Assembly (NCBI RefSeq): GCF_003244875.1 | Contig: NZ_LXXZ01000002.1 | Span: 53,224 to 117,223, forward strand | DNA: 64,000 nucleotides | Source: Stenotrophomonas sepilia | GTDB lineage: Bacteria > Pseudomonadota > Gammaproteobacteria > Xanthomonadales > Xanthomonadaceae | Direction: 5' to 3' | Shown here: piece after piece, positions 9,214-18,997 of the stretch | Layout: the number at the start of each line of letters is the position of its first letter | How positions within the stretch are numbered: the first letter of the stretch is position 1 | Made by a program: the position numbers and the translations under genes | Notes under the pieces: model-generated | Seen by the model: the letters and a program-made list of their open reading frames with translations, nothing else | Database searches by the model: none | Told to the model about the DNA's origin: nothing

Positions 9214-12200
9214 GGCAGCGGCGGCGGCTTCGGCGTGGATGCCGGCATGCCATCGCCGTCTTCCGGTGGCAATGACTCGCCGTAGAAGTGGCGCATCAGC
9301 GCCTCATCCAGCGCCCGCTCCTCCGGCGTCGCGGCGCGGCGCACGCGCGCGCGCTGCGCCACCACAGCGCTCGGCGTGCCCCGCTCGACCTGCTGTCGCG
9401 CCCAGCCGGCGAACGCGGCCAGGGTCTGCGACACCTGCACCTGCTGCGCCTGCGATGCCGCCAGCAGCTCCACCAGCGGCGCCAGGCCCGCCTGCAGGTC
9501 GTCGGCCAAGGCCGTGGCCGGCACGCCGGGGGCTGCCGCGACCGGCGCCGGCGCAGCGGCCGGACGCGCCTCTGAAAGGCGATGCAGGGCCTCCAGCAGC
9601 GCCGGCCACGGCGCCGGGTCCGCAACGGCGATCGCTTCCGGCGCGGGCGGTGGCAGCTGCAGCGCGGTGGCGATATCGGCCAGCTGCGCCACCACGCGCC
9701 CGCCGACATCGCTGTCGTCGGCCCCCATGGCCTTGTTGCGCAGGAAGTCGCGCTTGATCTGTGCCCAGCGCTGCGCCTGCGTGTCATCCAGTACGCCGCG
9801 CAGTTCGGCCAGCTTCAACAGGTTCTCTTCGGCACCGGTGGTCAGCAGCTGCGCCTCGCCCAGGTAGTGGTCGGAGATCAACTGCTGCAGTTCGTCCTCG
9901 TTCATCACCGGGGAGATCTTCTCGGCCAGCTTGTTCATGTTGCGGTAGCTGCCTTGCAGGCGGAACGGCGGCTCGGTGCGGTAGCGGTCGTCCTGTGCGG
10001 CGCTGGCGATGTACTGCTGGTTGACCCGGTAGACCACGTCACGCACACGCAGCATGCGCTGCAGGGTGGCGGTGATCTCGTTGATCTCCGCGCTGCTGTA
10101 GGCGTGGCTGAGGCCGTTGGTCGAGACCTCCTTGCCCATCGCGCGGTCGACCAGTACATACAGGTCGGCCATGTCGCGCGTGGCCAGCGGCGCCAGCACC
10201 GGATTGGAGGTCAGGCTGTTCTCGATGTAGCTGAGGGTGAAGGCGGCCTCCATGCCACCGAGCACGTCACCGAGGTTGTAGATGTCGGCACGGTTGGCCA
10301 GCATGTCCGGAATCTTGAACACCTCGCCGGACTCGGTGTACGGGTTGCCGGCCATCACCACGCAGAACTTCTTGCCGCGCATGTCGTAGGTGCGGGTGCG
10401 ACCGCGCCACACGCCCTCGATACGGCGGGTGCCATCGCACAGCGAGATGAACTTCTGCAGGAACTCGGGATGGGTGTGCTGGATGTCGTCCACATACAGC
10501 ATGGTGTTGTTGCCCATTTCCAGCGCCAGGTTGAGCTTCTCCAGCTCCTGCCGCGAGGTCGCGTCCGGTGCCTGGGCCGGGTCCAGCGAGCGCACCTCGT
10601 GGCCCAGCGCCGGGCCGTTGATCTTCATGAAGACCAGGCCCAAGCGGTGCGCCACGTATTCCATCAGCGTGGTCTTGCCATAGCCCGGGGGCGAAATCAT
10701 CATCAGCAGGCCCATCAGGTCGCTGCGCTTGTTCTCGCCGACCGTGCCCATCTGCTTGGCCAGGTTGTCACCGATCACGCCCAGGTAGACATCGTTGATC
10801 AGCTTGTTGCGTACGAACGAGGACAGCGGCCGCGCCTTGAACTCGGAAAGCCGCAGGGTCTCGCGCTCGCGACCGATGATGCCCTGGCGCAGCGCCTGGT
10901 AGGCATGAAACGCTGGCACGAAATGACGCAGGTGCTGCTGCAGGCGCGCGAGGAAATCATCCAGCGATACCACCAGCGCGCCATTGCTGATGCGTGCGTG
11001 TTCACCCAGCAGGCCATTGACCTCCGCCTGCAGTGCGGCATCGCTGGCACGGGTGCGCAACTGGCGCTGCACCAGCAGCAACGCGGCGGCTTCGTCGACA
11101 TAGCCGGCATGCTGCGCATGCGCCGGCATCCGCGCCACTGCGCGCAGCCACTGCCCAGCCAATGACCAACGCGTAGCCAGTGGATCCTGGCCGCGCTGCA
11201 GGGCACGCTCGACCGCCTCACGCTGCCCCGCCTGTTCCAGCTGCTCGGCCAATGCCTCCAGCAGCGCCACCGCGTGGCGGCTGCTGCTGAACACCGGATC
11301 GCCCGCCGCCAGTTCTTCGCCCAGATAGGCGGCTGCAGCCTCCGCGGCATCGGCATCGAACGGCAACGCGTGGGACTGCGCATACCCCAGCAGCGCCTCG
11401 GCCATTTCTGTGCGCAACGCCAGGCGCCCTTCGTCGGACCCCAGCAGGCGTGCCAGCGCCTCGGCGCCCACCTGCCGCGCCGGCCATTGCGCCACCGCTT
11501 CGCGCCGCTGCTCAGCGGCCCAGAACAGCAACGCCAGCGCACGCACCCGCGGTGCGTGACGCAGGCTGCCGGCCGCCTGCTGCAAGGGCAGTAGCGCACG
11601 CAGGATCAGTGCCGCATCGTGGTCATGGATGCCACGCTCGTAGCCTTCGCGATAGCGTGGTGCGGCGAACGCACGCACACGCTGATCCAGCGCTTCCGGG
11701 TTGGCGACGTCGTGCTGCAGCGCAGCCAGATCGAGGCCATCGCGCCCCTCCTGCGCGGCCAGCAGCAGGCTGCCGGCCAGATACTCGCCGCGATACAGCG
11801 TGGGCGATTCCGAGTCGAGGGTGACCGGCCAGAACGGCTTGAGTGCGTCCAGCTCCGGATCGTGCAGGGTCTCCAGGAAGTCGGTGCCGGTCAGATGGAT
11901 GGCCAACGTGTCGCCACGCGGCAACAGGGTCAGGTCCAGTGCCTGCGTATTGACGCTGAAGCGATGGCGCGGGCCCAGCCGCACCACGTTGCCGCCGGCT
12001 TCGTACAGGTCACTGCGGTCGCGCAGCTGGCGCACCGCCTGGTCACGCACGCCCTTCAGCCGCGCCTCGATGTCGTCGGCCTTGACGTTGTCGTGCAGCG
12101 TGCGCAGGCGCTCGGCCAGCTCACGCAGCTTGAGGATCAGCGGATCACCGGCAAAGAACGCGTTGAGCTCATCGGCGGTGGCGAAGCGCTCGGTGCGCCT

Positions 12201-14597
12201 GGCCAGGCCGTCGAGGATCCGATTGGCCGCATCCAGTACCGAGCGCGCCTTGCGCTGGCGGTCATCCAGCAACGCCTGCTTGTGCGTTTCGAAGGCCTCG
12301 ACCAGCTCTTCGCGCTTGCTCAGGATGTCGCCGAGGAACTGCTCGTGTTCGCCGAACTGGCTCTCCAGTTCCTCCAGCTGCACCAGCAGGCGCGACAACT
12401 GCTCGTCGGCACGTTCGGGATCGGTGGCCAGCGCCAGCGCGCTGGTGATCGACTGCGAGAACAGCGCGAACTGGGCGGCGAACTGCGCCACGGCCTCGGC
12501 CGAACCGAGTGACCTGCGGCGCTGGTCAGCACGCGCGCGCGCCTGGTTGAGGCGACCGTACAGCACCGAGATCGACTCGACCACGCGGGTGCGGGCAGTG
12601 GCATCGTCCACCTTCAGGCCGGCCATCAGCTCGGACAGCATGTCCAGGTCGGACGCCATGCCACGCAGGCCTTCCAACTGCTCGTCCAGCTGGCGCGCCG
12701 TCTGTGCCTGCTGCGCGGCATCATCCAGCGCCTGCAGGCGCGTGGCCAGCGGCGCCAGCGCTTCCTCGCCAGCGAGGAAGTCACCGGTGGCGGCGCCAAC
12801 ACGGTCCTGTGCCTCCACCAGTTCGACGGTCATCGCCTCGATGCGCGCGGTGTCGATGTAGCGCAGCTCGCGGAGGGTCAGCAGCCGCCCGCGCAATGCG
12901 GTGATCGCGTTGAGGGCCTCGACGAAGGCCTGCACCTCGCTCCAGTTCTGCGGTTGCAGCCGGCCCAGCAGCGCCTTGTGCGCGGCCTCGGCCTCCCGCA
13001 TCGCCTGTGCCGATTGCTGACGGATCGACTGCACCTTCTCGTACTCGTCCAGCACCGATTCGCCGGTCGCGCTGATCTGCCGCAGCAGCGCCTCGGCGCC
13101 ATCGCAGGCCGCGTCACCCAGCCAGTGGTGCGCATCGAACAGACGCCGCGTATCGGCCACCAGGCGCTGGTAGCGCTGTACCGACACGTCCTGGCCATCG
13201 ATCTCGCGCGCCAGGTTGAACAGGTTGGAAATGCCGCGCACCAGCTCGGCGTTGCCGATGCGGCCCATGAACGTGTTGCCGGGCGGCCGGTTGGCGGCGA
13301 ACTCGTCACTGCTGAACGGCGTCTGCCAGACCTGCATCGGATGGATGCGGGTCGGTTCGCTGCCCTCGGCATGGAACAGCACCATGCGCCCGTCCTGCAT
13401 CAAGGCGTAGCCATGGCCGAACACCGGGTTCTGCAGCACGCGCTGGATGGTGTTGTAGACGAACAGCGCCGAGCGCCCGCCTTCGCGCTCGTAGAAGATG
13501 TACAGCACGTCCTCGCCGTTTGGCGAACGGATGCTGCGCTTGAACTGCATGCCGGCCATCGAGGCATCAAATGCCTTGTGCTCGCCGCCCTGCAGGTAAT
13601 AGCCACCCGGGAAGATCACGCCATGGTCTTCGGGCAGCTGCACGCAGGCCTGCACGATCGCATCATTGCGCACGATGCCGCCGGTCAGCGTGTTGTAGAT
13701 CAGGCCGCGCCATTCGGTCTCGCGGTACGGCAGCACCTTCAGCAATACCAGCGAGCCGACCCGGGCGAACTCGAACTGGGCGTCGTCCAGCGACTGCGTG
13801 CTGTCCTCCACGGGTTCGCTGTAGATGCCCTGCCCGGTTTCGGTGTTGTTTTCGACCTTGATGGTGAGGTCGCCGCCGGTGGTCTCCACGAACAGGGTGT
13901 CGAGGATGTTCAGGTGCGAATGGCGGCCGTTGACCGCCAGGTCGCGGGTCGCCCGGGTCCATTCGAAGTCGAATGGTGGCGGCAGTGCGATATCGCGCTC
14001 ACCGCGCGCATCCAGGTAGGTCAGCTCGCCCTCGCGCGACAGCGCCCAGCGGAACACGCGCACGTCGCTGCTGCGCTCGCCGATCTGGAACGAGGCCAGC
14101 AGCTTGTCGCCGACCACGATCAGCTGCAGCAGGCGCGCGTGCTTGTAGTAGGCATACAGCTCGTTGAAATCGTGCACGAAGCCGGGCTGGTCGAGAAAGC
14201 TGCCCTTCAGCTCCAGGGCAGCGACGTCGTAGCCATCGCTGCCCTGCACCAGCCGGTACAGGCCGAACACATCCTCGATGCGGGTCTGGGTCTTCAACCC
14301 GATGAACACGTTGTAGCCGAACAGCAGGCGGTCCGGGCCCACCTGCACGATGTCACGGCCGACGCAGTTGTTGTCGCTGCGGATGCGGAAGCGCCCGACC
14401 ACCTCCAGGCGGCTATCGCCGAACTCGGCCAGGCGCTGGCGGTTGAGTGTTTCGGCCAGGCCCTGCAGGCGCTGGCCCTGCTCGGCCAGGCGGCGGCGCA
14501 GGACTTCGTAGGCGCCGCCCTGGGCGACAGCCTGGTCGACGGTGCTGCCGCCGGCCTCCGGCGCAGTGGATTCGGCGGACGGATGGGTTTCAGACAT
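9210..14597 (-). CDS. Giant AAA ATPase, DUF3686 family (annotated elsewhere as DNA repair ATPase)
   Basis: A 1795-residue protein. Residues about 30-480 form a beta-rich region with the DUF3686 signature (RSDNNCVGRDIVQVG, then LFGYNVFIGLK), possibly a propeller. Residues about 490-900 are long coiled coil. The C-terminal third carries an AAA domain: Walker A PPGYGKTT near residue 1305, Walker B LYVDDIQ near 1369, and a sensor-1-like VVMAGNPYTESGE. A Pro/Ala linker and a short tail end the protein. The name 'DNA repair ATPase' is inherited annotation and nothing here shows a DNA-binding motif. It lies 82 bases after flotillin and overlaps the next gene, so a membrane-associated remodelling role is equally plausible. 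Confidence 0.8.
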   Translation of the reverse strand: MSETHPSAESTAPEAGGSTVDQAVAQGGAYEVLRRRLAEQGQRLQGLAETLNRQRLAEFGDSRLEVVGRFRIRSDNNCVGRDIVQVGPDRLLFGYNVFIGLKTQTRIEDVFGLYRLVQGSDGYDVAALELKGSFLDQPGFVHDFNELYAYYKHARLLQLIVVGDKLLASFQIGERSSDVRVFRWALSREGELTYLDARGERDIALPPPFDFEWTRATRDLAVNGRHSHLNILDTLFVETTGGDLTIKVENNTETGQGIYSEPVEDSTQSLDDAQFEFARVGSLVLLKVLPYRETEWRGLIYNTLTGGIVRNDAIVQACVQLPEDHGVIFPGGYYLQGGEHKAFDASMAGMQFKRSIRSPNGEDVLYIFYEREGGRSALFVYNTIQRVLQNPVFGHGYALMQDGRMVLFHAEGSEPTRIHPMQVWQTPFSSDEFAANRPPGNTFMGRIGNAELVRGISNLFNLAREIDGQDVSVQRYQRLVADTRRLFDAHHWLGDAACDGAEALLRQISATGESVLDEYEKVQSIRQQSAQAMREAEAAHKALLGRLQPQNWSEVQAFVEALNAITALRGRLLTLRELRYIDTARIEAMTVELVEAQDRVGAATGDFLAGEEALAPLATRLQALDDAAQQAQTARQLDEQLEGLRGMASDLDMLSELMAGLKVDDATARTRVVESISVLYGRLNQARARADQRRRSLGSAEAVAQFAAQFALFSQSITSALALATDPERADEQLSRLLVQLEELESQFGEHEQFLGDILSKREELVEAFETHKQALLDDRQRKARSVLDAANRILDGLARRTERFATADELNAFFAGDPLILKLRELAERLRTLHDNVKADDIEARLKGVRDQAVRQLRDRSDLYEAGGNVVRLGPRHRFSVNTQALDLTLLPRGDTLAIHLTGTDFLETLHDPELDALKPFWPVTLDSESPTLYRGEYLAGSLLLAAQEGRDGLDLAALQHDVANPEALDQRVRAFAAPRYREGYERGIHDHDAALILRALLPLQQAAGSLRHAPRVRALALLFWAAEQRREAVAQWPARQVGAEALARLLGSDEGRLALRTEMAEALLGYAQSHALPFDADAAEAAAAYLGEELAAGDPVFSSSRHAVALLEALAEQLEQAGQREAVERALQRGQDPLATRWSLAGQWLRAVARMPAHAQHAGYVDEAAALLLVQRQLRTRASDAALQAEVNGLLGEHARISNGALVVSLDDFLARLQQHLRHFVPAFHAYQALRQGIIGRERETLRLSEFKARPLSSFVRNKLINDVYLGVIGDNLAKQMGTVGENKRSDLMGLLMMISPPGYGKTTLMEYVAHRLGLVFMKINGPALGHEVRSLDPAQAPDATSRQELEKLNLALEMGNNTMLYVDDIQHTHPEFLQKFISLCDGTRRIEGVWRGRTRTYDMRGKKFCVVMAGNPYTESGEVFKIPDMLANRADIYNLGDVLGGMEAAFTLSYIENSLTSNPVLAPLATRDMADLYVLVDRAMGKEVSTNGLSHAYSSAEINEITATLQRMLRVRDVVYRVNQQYIASAAQDDRYRTEPPFRLQGSYRNMNKLAEKISPVMNEDELQQLISDHYLGEAQLLTTGAEENLLKLAELRGVLDDTQAQRWAQIKRDFLRNKAMGADDSDVGGRVVAQLADIATALQLPPPAPEAIAVADPAPWPALLEALHRLSEARPAAAPAPVAAAPGVPATALADDLQAGLAPLVELLAASQAQQVQVSQTLAAFAGWARQQVERGTPSAVVAQRARVRRAATPEERALDEALMRHFYGESLPPEDGDGMPASTPKPPPLP

Positions 14598-14679
14598 CAG
14601 CAGGTTTCCGGCTCACGGGCGGACGGCCGCGGTTGCGGCCGGCGCGGGCGGGCGATGGCGGCGGCCATCGCCCGATGCA

Positions 14680-16698
14680 TCAACGGGCGCTGTCGACCAC
14701 GGTAGCCGACACGGTCGGTACCGCTTCGGCATCCTCGGCGATCTGGCGCGGCGCCGGTTCGGCCACGGCCACGCCCAGGTAGCGCTGCATCAGCTCCTGC
14801 ACGATCGGGCTCTTGCCGGCGAAGCCTTCGATCGACTTGCCCAGCGACACCGCCTTGACCAGGTTCTCGAACATGCCGCCGTCGCCGCCGACCAGGTCGA
14901 TATCGGCGTTGCGCAGCGCGCTGGCGATGACATTGGCGTTCTCGCGCGAGACTTCCTTGCCGGCTTCGATCGAGGCCAGCGCCTGCTTCAGGCTGTTGTC
15001 CAGCATCATGCGGAACTCTTCATGGCCACGTGCCTGGTCACTCAGCGAGGCGATGGCTTCGAACTTGCGCACCAGGCCCTCGGCCTCGGCCAGCAGCTTC
15101 TTCTGCACCACGCCGGCTTCGGCATTGCCCAGCGACTCGGTGGCGGTGGCACGGGCCAGGCCCATCTTTTCCTCACCCTGCGCCTGCGCCTGCAGGGTCT
15201 CGGCCAGAACGCGGGCTTCGTTGCTGCCCTGCTTCAGGCTGGCTTCGGCCTTGGCTTCGATCACGCGCGCTTCGGCAATGCCGACCTTCTCGATGGCCAG
15301 CGCCGAAGCTTCACGCACCTGCGCTTCGGCCAGGCCCGGCGCTGCCTGTTCGGCACGCAGGGCATCGGCCAACAGGCGCTTGGCTTCGGCCTGCTTGCCG
15401 GCCGCTTCATGCTCGGCCTGGGCCAGCGTGGTCAGTTCCACCGCGCGATGCTTTGAAGCGGTCTCGCGCGCCTGCGCTTCCTTGACTTCGCGCACCAGCG
15501 CTTCCTGCGCCTTGGCCTCGGCTTCCAGGATCAGCACCTGCTTCTGGCGGTCGGCCTCGGAGACTTCGCGCACTTCCTTGATGCGCTCCTCTTCCTGCGC
15601 CACGGTCTTGTCGATGGAGATGCGTTCACGGGTGATGTTGGCCACGTCCATCTTGCCCTGCTCGACCACCTTGTCACGCTCCACGCCCTGCAGCTGCACT
15701 TCACGATCGGTGGTGACCTGCTCCAGCTGGCGTGCGCGCTCCACGCGCTCGGCCTCGATGGCCACGGCACGCTGGCGGTTCTGCTCGGCCACTTCCACTT
15801 CGCGCAGGCGGTTCTGGTCGCGGATCTCGATCAGCTGCTGCGCTTCGATGCGGGCATTCTCGGACAACTGGCGCTGCTCCTCCTGCACCTTGGCGGTCTC
15901 GGCCTCCTCGCGTGCGCGGATGGTCTCGATCTCACGCTTCTGCCGTGCTTCGGCTTCGGCCTGCTGGCGTTCCAGGGCCAGCAGCGCTTCGCGCGCTTCC
16001 ACGTTCTTCTTGGTGATGGCGAGCTTCTCGTTCTGCTCCAGCTCGTTGGTCACCACGTTCTGCGCGGCCGTCAATTCGGTGATCTTGCGGATGCCCTGCG
16101 CATCGAGAATGTTGAACTGGTCCAGCAGCGACTTCGGGGTCTGCTCCAGGTAGTCGATCGCCACGTCCTCAAGGACGTAGCCGTTCAGATCATTGCCGAT
16201 CACCGCGATGATCTCGTCGCGGAACTCCTGGCGCTTCTCGAACAGTTCGGTGAAGTCGAACTTCTTGCCGACCGTCTTCAGCGCTTCGGAGAACTTGGCG
16301 TTGAACAGCTCGTCGACGGCATGCTTGTCCGATGCACGGTCGGCACCGATGGCCTTGGCCACGCGCAGGACGTCGGCCTGGGTCTCGTTGACCCGCAGGT
16401 AGAAAGCCACGGCGATATCGGCACGCATGTTGTCGCGGCAGATCAGGCCTTCCTTGCCGCGGCGGTCGATCTGCAGCGTGATCAGGCTGATCCGCATCAG
16501 CTCGGCGCGGTACAGCACCGGGATGATCAGCGCACCGGTGAAGTGCACCTTGGGCGTGGAGCTCATGTCGTTGACGATCAGGGCCACGCCCTGGTCGACC
16601 TTGCGGTAGAAGGCCTTGAACAGGCCGGCCAGGCCGAGCAGTGCGACCAGCAACACGGCTACGCCGATCAGGAAGGGGGCCATGGTTGCCAACGTCAT
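14680..16698 (-). CDS. Flotillin family protein (SPFH domain, YqiK type)
   Basis: A 672-residue membrane-anchored scaffold. One N-terminal transmembrane helix (residues about 7-27) is followed by an SPFH/band-7 domain (about 30-200) and then a long Glu/Ala/Arg-rich coiled coil (about 210-560). Bacterial flotillins organise functional membrane microdomains and control fluidity. The ATG at 16698 overlaps the YqiJ stop (TGATG) and has AAGGAG 8 bases before it. YqiJ-YqiK pairing is the usual arrangement of this family, and the ATPase, unknown helical gene and TelA follow on the same strand. Confidence 0.92.
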   Translation of the reverse strand: MTLATMAPFLIGVAVLLVALLGLAGLFKAFYRKVDQGVALIVNDMSSTPKVHFTGALIIPVLYRAELMRISLITLQIDRRGKEGLICRDNMRADIAVAFYLRVNETQADVLRVAKAIGADRASDKHAVDELFNAKFSEALKTVGKKFDFTELFEKRQEFRDEIIAVIGNDLNGYVLEDVAIDYLEQTPKSLLDQFNILDAQGIRKITELTAAQNVVTNELEQNEKLAITKKNVEAREALLALERQQAEAEARQKREIETIRAREEAETAKVQEEQRQLSENARIEAQQLIEIRDQNRLREVEVAEQNRQRAVAIEAERVERARQLEQVTTDREVQLQGVERDKVVEQGKMDVANITRERISIDKTVAQEEERIKEVREVSEADRQKQVLILEAEAKAQEALVREVKEAQARETASKHRAVELTTLAQAEHEAAGKQAEAKRLLADALRAEQAAPGLAEAQVREASALAIEKVGIAEARVIEAKAEASLKQGSNEARVLAETLQAQAQGEEKMGLARATATESLGNAEAGVVQKKLLAEAEGLVRKFEAIASLSDQARGHEEFRMMLDNSLKQALASIEAGKEVSRENANVIASALRNADIDLVGGDGGMFENLVKAVSLGKSIEGFAGKSPIVQELMQRYLGVAVAEPAPRQIAEDAEAVPTVSATVVDSAR

Positions 16699-17372
16699 CA
16701 GTGATTCTCCTTGTTGCCCGGAAGCAGGTTGTCCTGGAAGTCGAGGGCGACCGCGTCGGCGCGGACCACCCGGTAATGGTGTTGATCAGCCACGTGTTCG
16801 ACCAGCACGATGCGCTCGCCACGCTGCAGTTCGATCTCGCTGCGCACCTGCAGCACCAGTCCGGCGCCGCCATCGTCGAAGGTGGCGTGACCGCCGCGGG
16901 CATCCACCTTCGGCGAGGCAACCACGCCGGTACGCCCCAGCAGCGAGGCCTGCGCCACCGGGCGCAGGCGCAGCAGGAACCTGCGGACGGGGCGCAGCAG
17001 CAGCGCGGTGAACGGAACCGCCGGCAACGGCGCCAGAAGGGCCACGACCGCACCGATCGCCCAGCGCAGCAGGTCCGGCAGCGGCAACAGCACGAACAGA
17101 TGGACGAAATAGGTGACGATCCAGGCGAAGAAACCCAGCAGCGTCACCACAAGCATGAGGGGAACCCCACCGAGGCCCCAACGCGCCAGCAGTGCGGACA
17201 GTCCCTGCAGATCTTGTGGGTCGCCATGCAGCGCCCCATCGGCGCCGGCATCGCCAAACCCGTCGTCGACCAGACCGAAGGCCGCCAGTGCCCAATACAG
17301 CGCCGCCACCGCCAGCACGATGCTGTACGGCAGGGTCGGAAAACCGAACACGACGGTGAGGAACTCCTGCAT
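16698..17372 (-). CDS. YqiJ-like membrane protein with OB-fold domain
   Basis: A 224-residue inner-membrane protein. Three hydrophobic segments lie in the first 130 residues. The C-terminal domain (about 140-215) begins GRTGVVASPKVDARG and ends ADQHHYRVV, the OB-fold form found in NfeD/YqiJ proteins that partner SPFH proteins. The ATG at 17372 has AGGAGG 7 bases upstream, so an apparent extension to 17477 is discarded. It heads the five-gene cassette, and its stop overlaps the flotillin start, which strongly suggests a physical complex of the two. Confidence 0.88.
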   Translation of the reverse strand: MQEFLTVVFGFPTLPYSIVLAVAALYWALAAFGLVDDGFGDAGADGALHGDPQDLQGLSALLARWGLGGVPLMLVVTLLGFFAWIVTYFVHLFVLLPLPDLLRWAIGAVVALLAPLPAVPFTALLLRPVRRFLLRLRPVAQASLLGRTGVVASPKVDARGGHATFDDGGAGLVLQVRSEIELQRGERIVLVEHVADQHHYRVVRADAVALDFQDNLLPGNKENH

Positions 17373-17540
17373 CGCTTGCCCTCCTGGGCTGTGGGCTGCG
17401 GCCGCCCGTTCGGGGCGCGCCGAGTGCGTCCCGTCGATCCCCGCGCCAGCCCTCATGGCAGGCGCGCTTGGGACCATCCTATGTGAAGAATGCGTGCAGG
17501 CTCAAATCCAGGTCCAAATCACGGCAAATAATGACGCCAA

Positions 17541-18197
17541 TCACTCGAGAACCGTGCAATCGGCTCGGCGCACTTCCTCGACGAAGGTGCGCATCCTGTC
17601 GCCGTCCTTGATGCCCGGCTCCAGTTCGATGCCACTGGAGACATCCACGCCCCACGGCAGGGTACCCAGCACCGCGTCGTAGACGTTTTCCGGGTTCAGG
17701 CCACCGGCCAGCAGGAACGGGCGATGCAGGCCGGTCGGGATCCGGCCCCAGTCAAAAGCCACGCCGGTGCCGCCACCGCCGCCCGGCGCGTGGCTGTCGA
17801 ACAGGAAGCCGGCGGCGCTGGGATAGCGCAGCTGCAGGGTGCGGGCGTTGATCTCTTCACGGCCGCCCATGGCGATCGCCTTCAGGTACGGCATGTTGAA
17901 GCTGCGGCAGAAGCTCTCGTCTTCCTCGCCGTGGAACTGCAGCAGGGTCGGTCGTACCGTGCGCAGCACCTCGCGCACTTCTTCCTTGCTGTTGTTGCGG
18001 AACAGCGCCACCACGTCGACCATGGGCGCGATCGCCTGGCGCATCGCGCGTGCCTCGGCCGGAGCGACCCGGCGGCTGCTTTCACGGGCGAAGATGAAAC
18101 CCACCGCGTCCACGCCCAGCTCACCGGCCAGGCGGACGTCGCCGGCCCGGGTCATGCCACAGAACTTGATGCGTGTGCGGTAGTAGGAACGGCTCAT
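17541..18197 (-). CDS. trpF: Phosphoribosylanthranilate isomerase
   Basis: TrpF performs the Amadori rearrangement of phosphoribosylanthranilate in tryptophan synthesis. The 218-residue TIM barrel shows the catalytic Cys in KFCGMTR near residue 12, the catalytic Asp in [14 protein letters not shown] and the phosphate-binding LAGGL and SGIE segments. The start overlaps the truA stop (ATGA, 18194-18197). In related genomes trpF is followed closely by trpBA; here the flotillin/ATPase cassette intervenes. Confidence 0.96.
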   Translation of the reverse strand: MSRSYYRTRIKFCGMTRAGDVRLAGELGVDAVGFIFARESSRRVAPAEARAMRQAIAPMVDVVALFRNNSKEEVREVLRTVRPTLLQFHGEEDESFCRSFNMPYLKAIAMGGREEINARTLQLRYPSAAGFLFDSHAPGGGGGTGVAFDWGRIPTGLHRPFLLAGGLNPENVYDAVLGTLPWGVDVSSGIELEPGIKDGDRMRTFVEEVRRADCTVLE

Positions 18198-18964
18198 AGC
18201 GTGACCTCGGCGGGCAGGTGCCAGTTGTCGGGGTACAGGGGCCCAAGGAACACCAGGCCCTGCGGCGGTGCGGTGGGACCGGCTACGGTGCGATCGCGCC
18301 CGGCCAGCAGTTCGGCGATCCATTCCACCGGCTTCTCGCCACTGCCCACCAGGATCAGCGATCCGACGATATTGCGGACCATGTGATGAAGGAATGCATT
18401 GCCCTGCACGGCGACCTCGATCACCTCGCCCTGGCGGCTGACCTGCAGTGACTGCAGCTCACGCCGGGCGTGCAGCGCCTGGCACTGCACCGAACGGAAC
18501 GCGCTGAAGTCGTTCTCACCGAGCAGGGCCTGGCCGGCGGCGTGCATCAGGGTCTCGTCCAGCGCGCGGCGCTCCCAGCTCAAGGTCTGCCGGTCCAGCG
18601 CGGGCCGCACTTCGCGGTTGAGCAGGCGGTAGCGGTAGCGGCGTGCGCGCGCGGAGAAACGCGCGTGGAAATCCTCGGCCACCGGCACGCACCAGCGCAC
18701 TGCGATCGAGCGCGGCAGGCGGGTGGTAGTGCCCAGCATCCACGCGCGCGGATCGCGCACCACGTCGGTATCGAAATGCACGACCTGGCACTGGCCGTGC
18801 ACGCCGGCATCGGTGCGGCCGGCACAGACCACCTGCAGCGGCGCATCGGCCACCGACGACAGGGCCTGCTCAAGGCTGGCCTGCACGCTCGGGCCACCCT
18901 CGCCCAGGTTCTGCCAGCCCCTGAAATCGCTGCCGTCGTACTCGACGCCAAGCGCGTAACGCAT
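18194..18964 (-). CDS. truA: tRNA pseudouridine(38-40) synthase
   Basis: TruA converts uridines 38-40 of the tRNA anticodon stem-loop to pseudouridine. The 256-residue protein has the catalytic Asp in [11 protein letters not shown] near residue 52 and the family opening [10 protein letters not shown]. It couples to trpF by a 4-base overlap and follows the VOC gene by 33 bases, inside the conserved fimV-truA-trpF block. Confidence 0.97.
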   Translation of the reverse strand: MRYALGVEYDGSDFRGWQNLGEGGPSVQASLEQALSSVADAPLQVVCAGRTDAGVHGQCQVVHFDTDVVRDPRAWMLGTTTRLPRSIAVRWCVPVAEDFHARFSARARRYRYRLLNREVRPALDRQTLSWERRALDETLMHAAGQALLGENDFSAFRSVQCQALHARRELQSLQVSRQGEVIEVAVQGNAFLHHMVRNIVGSLILVGSGEKPVEWIAELLAGRDRTVAGPTAPPQGLVFLGPLYPDNWHLPAEVTL

Positions 18965-18997
18965 GTGCTACCTCAGATGTTGCGGGAGGGGCGGCGC

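Noticed and set aside
7352..17372. Prophage or integrative element
   Set aside because: No integrase, transposase, phage structural gene, tRNA or direct-repeat ends were seen.
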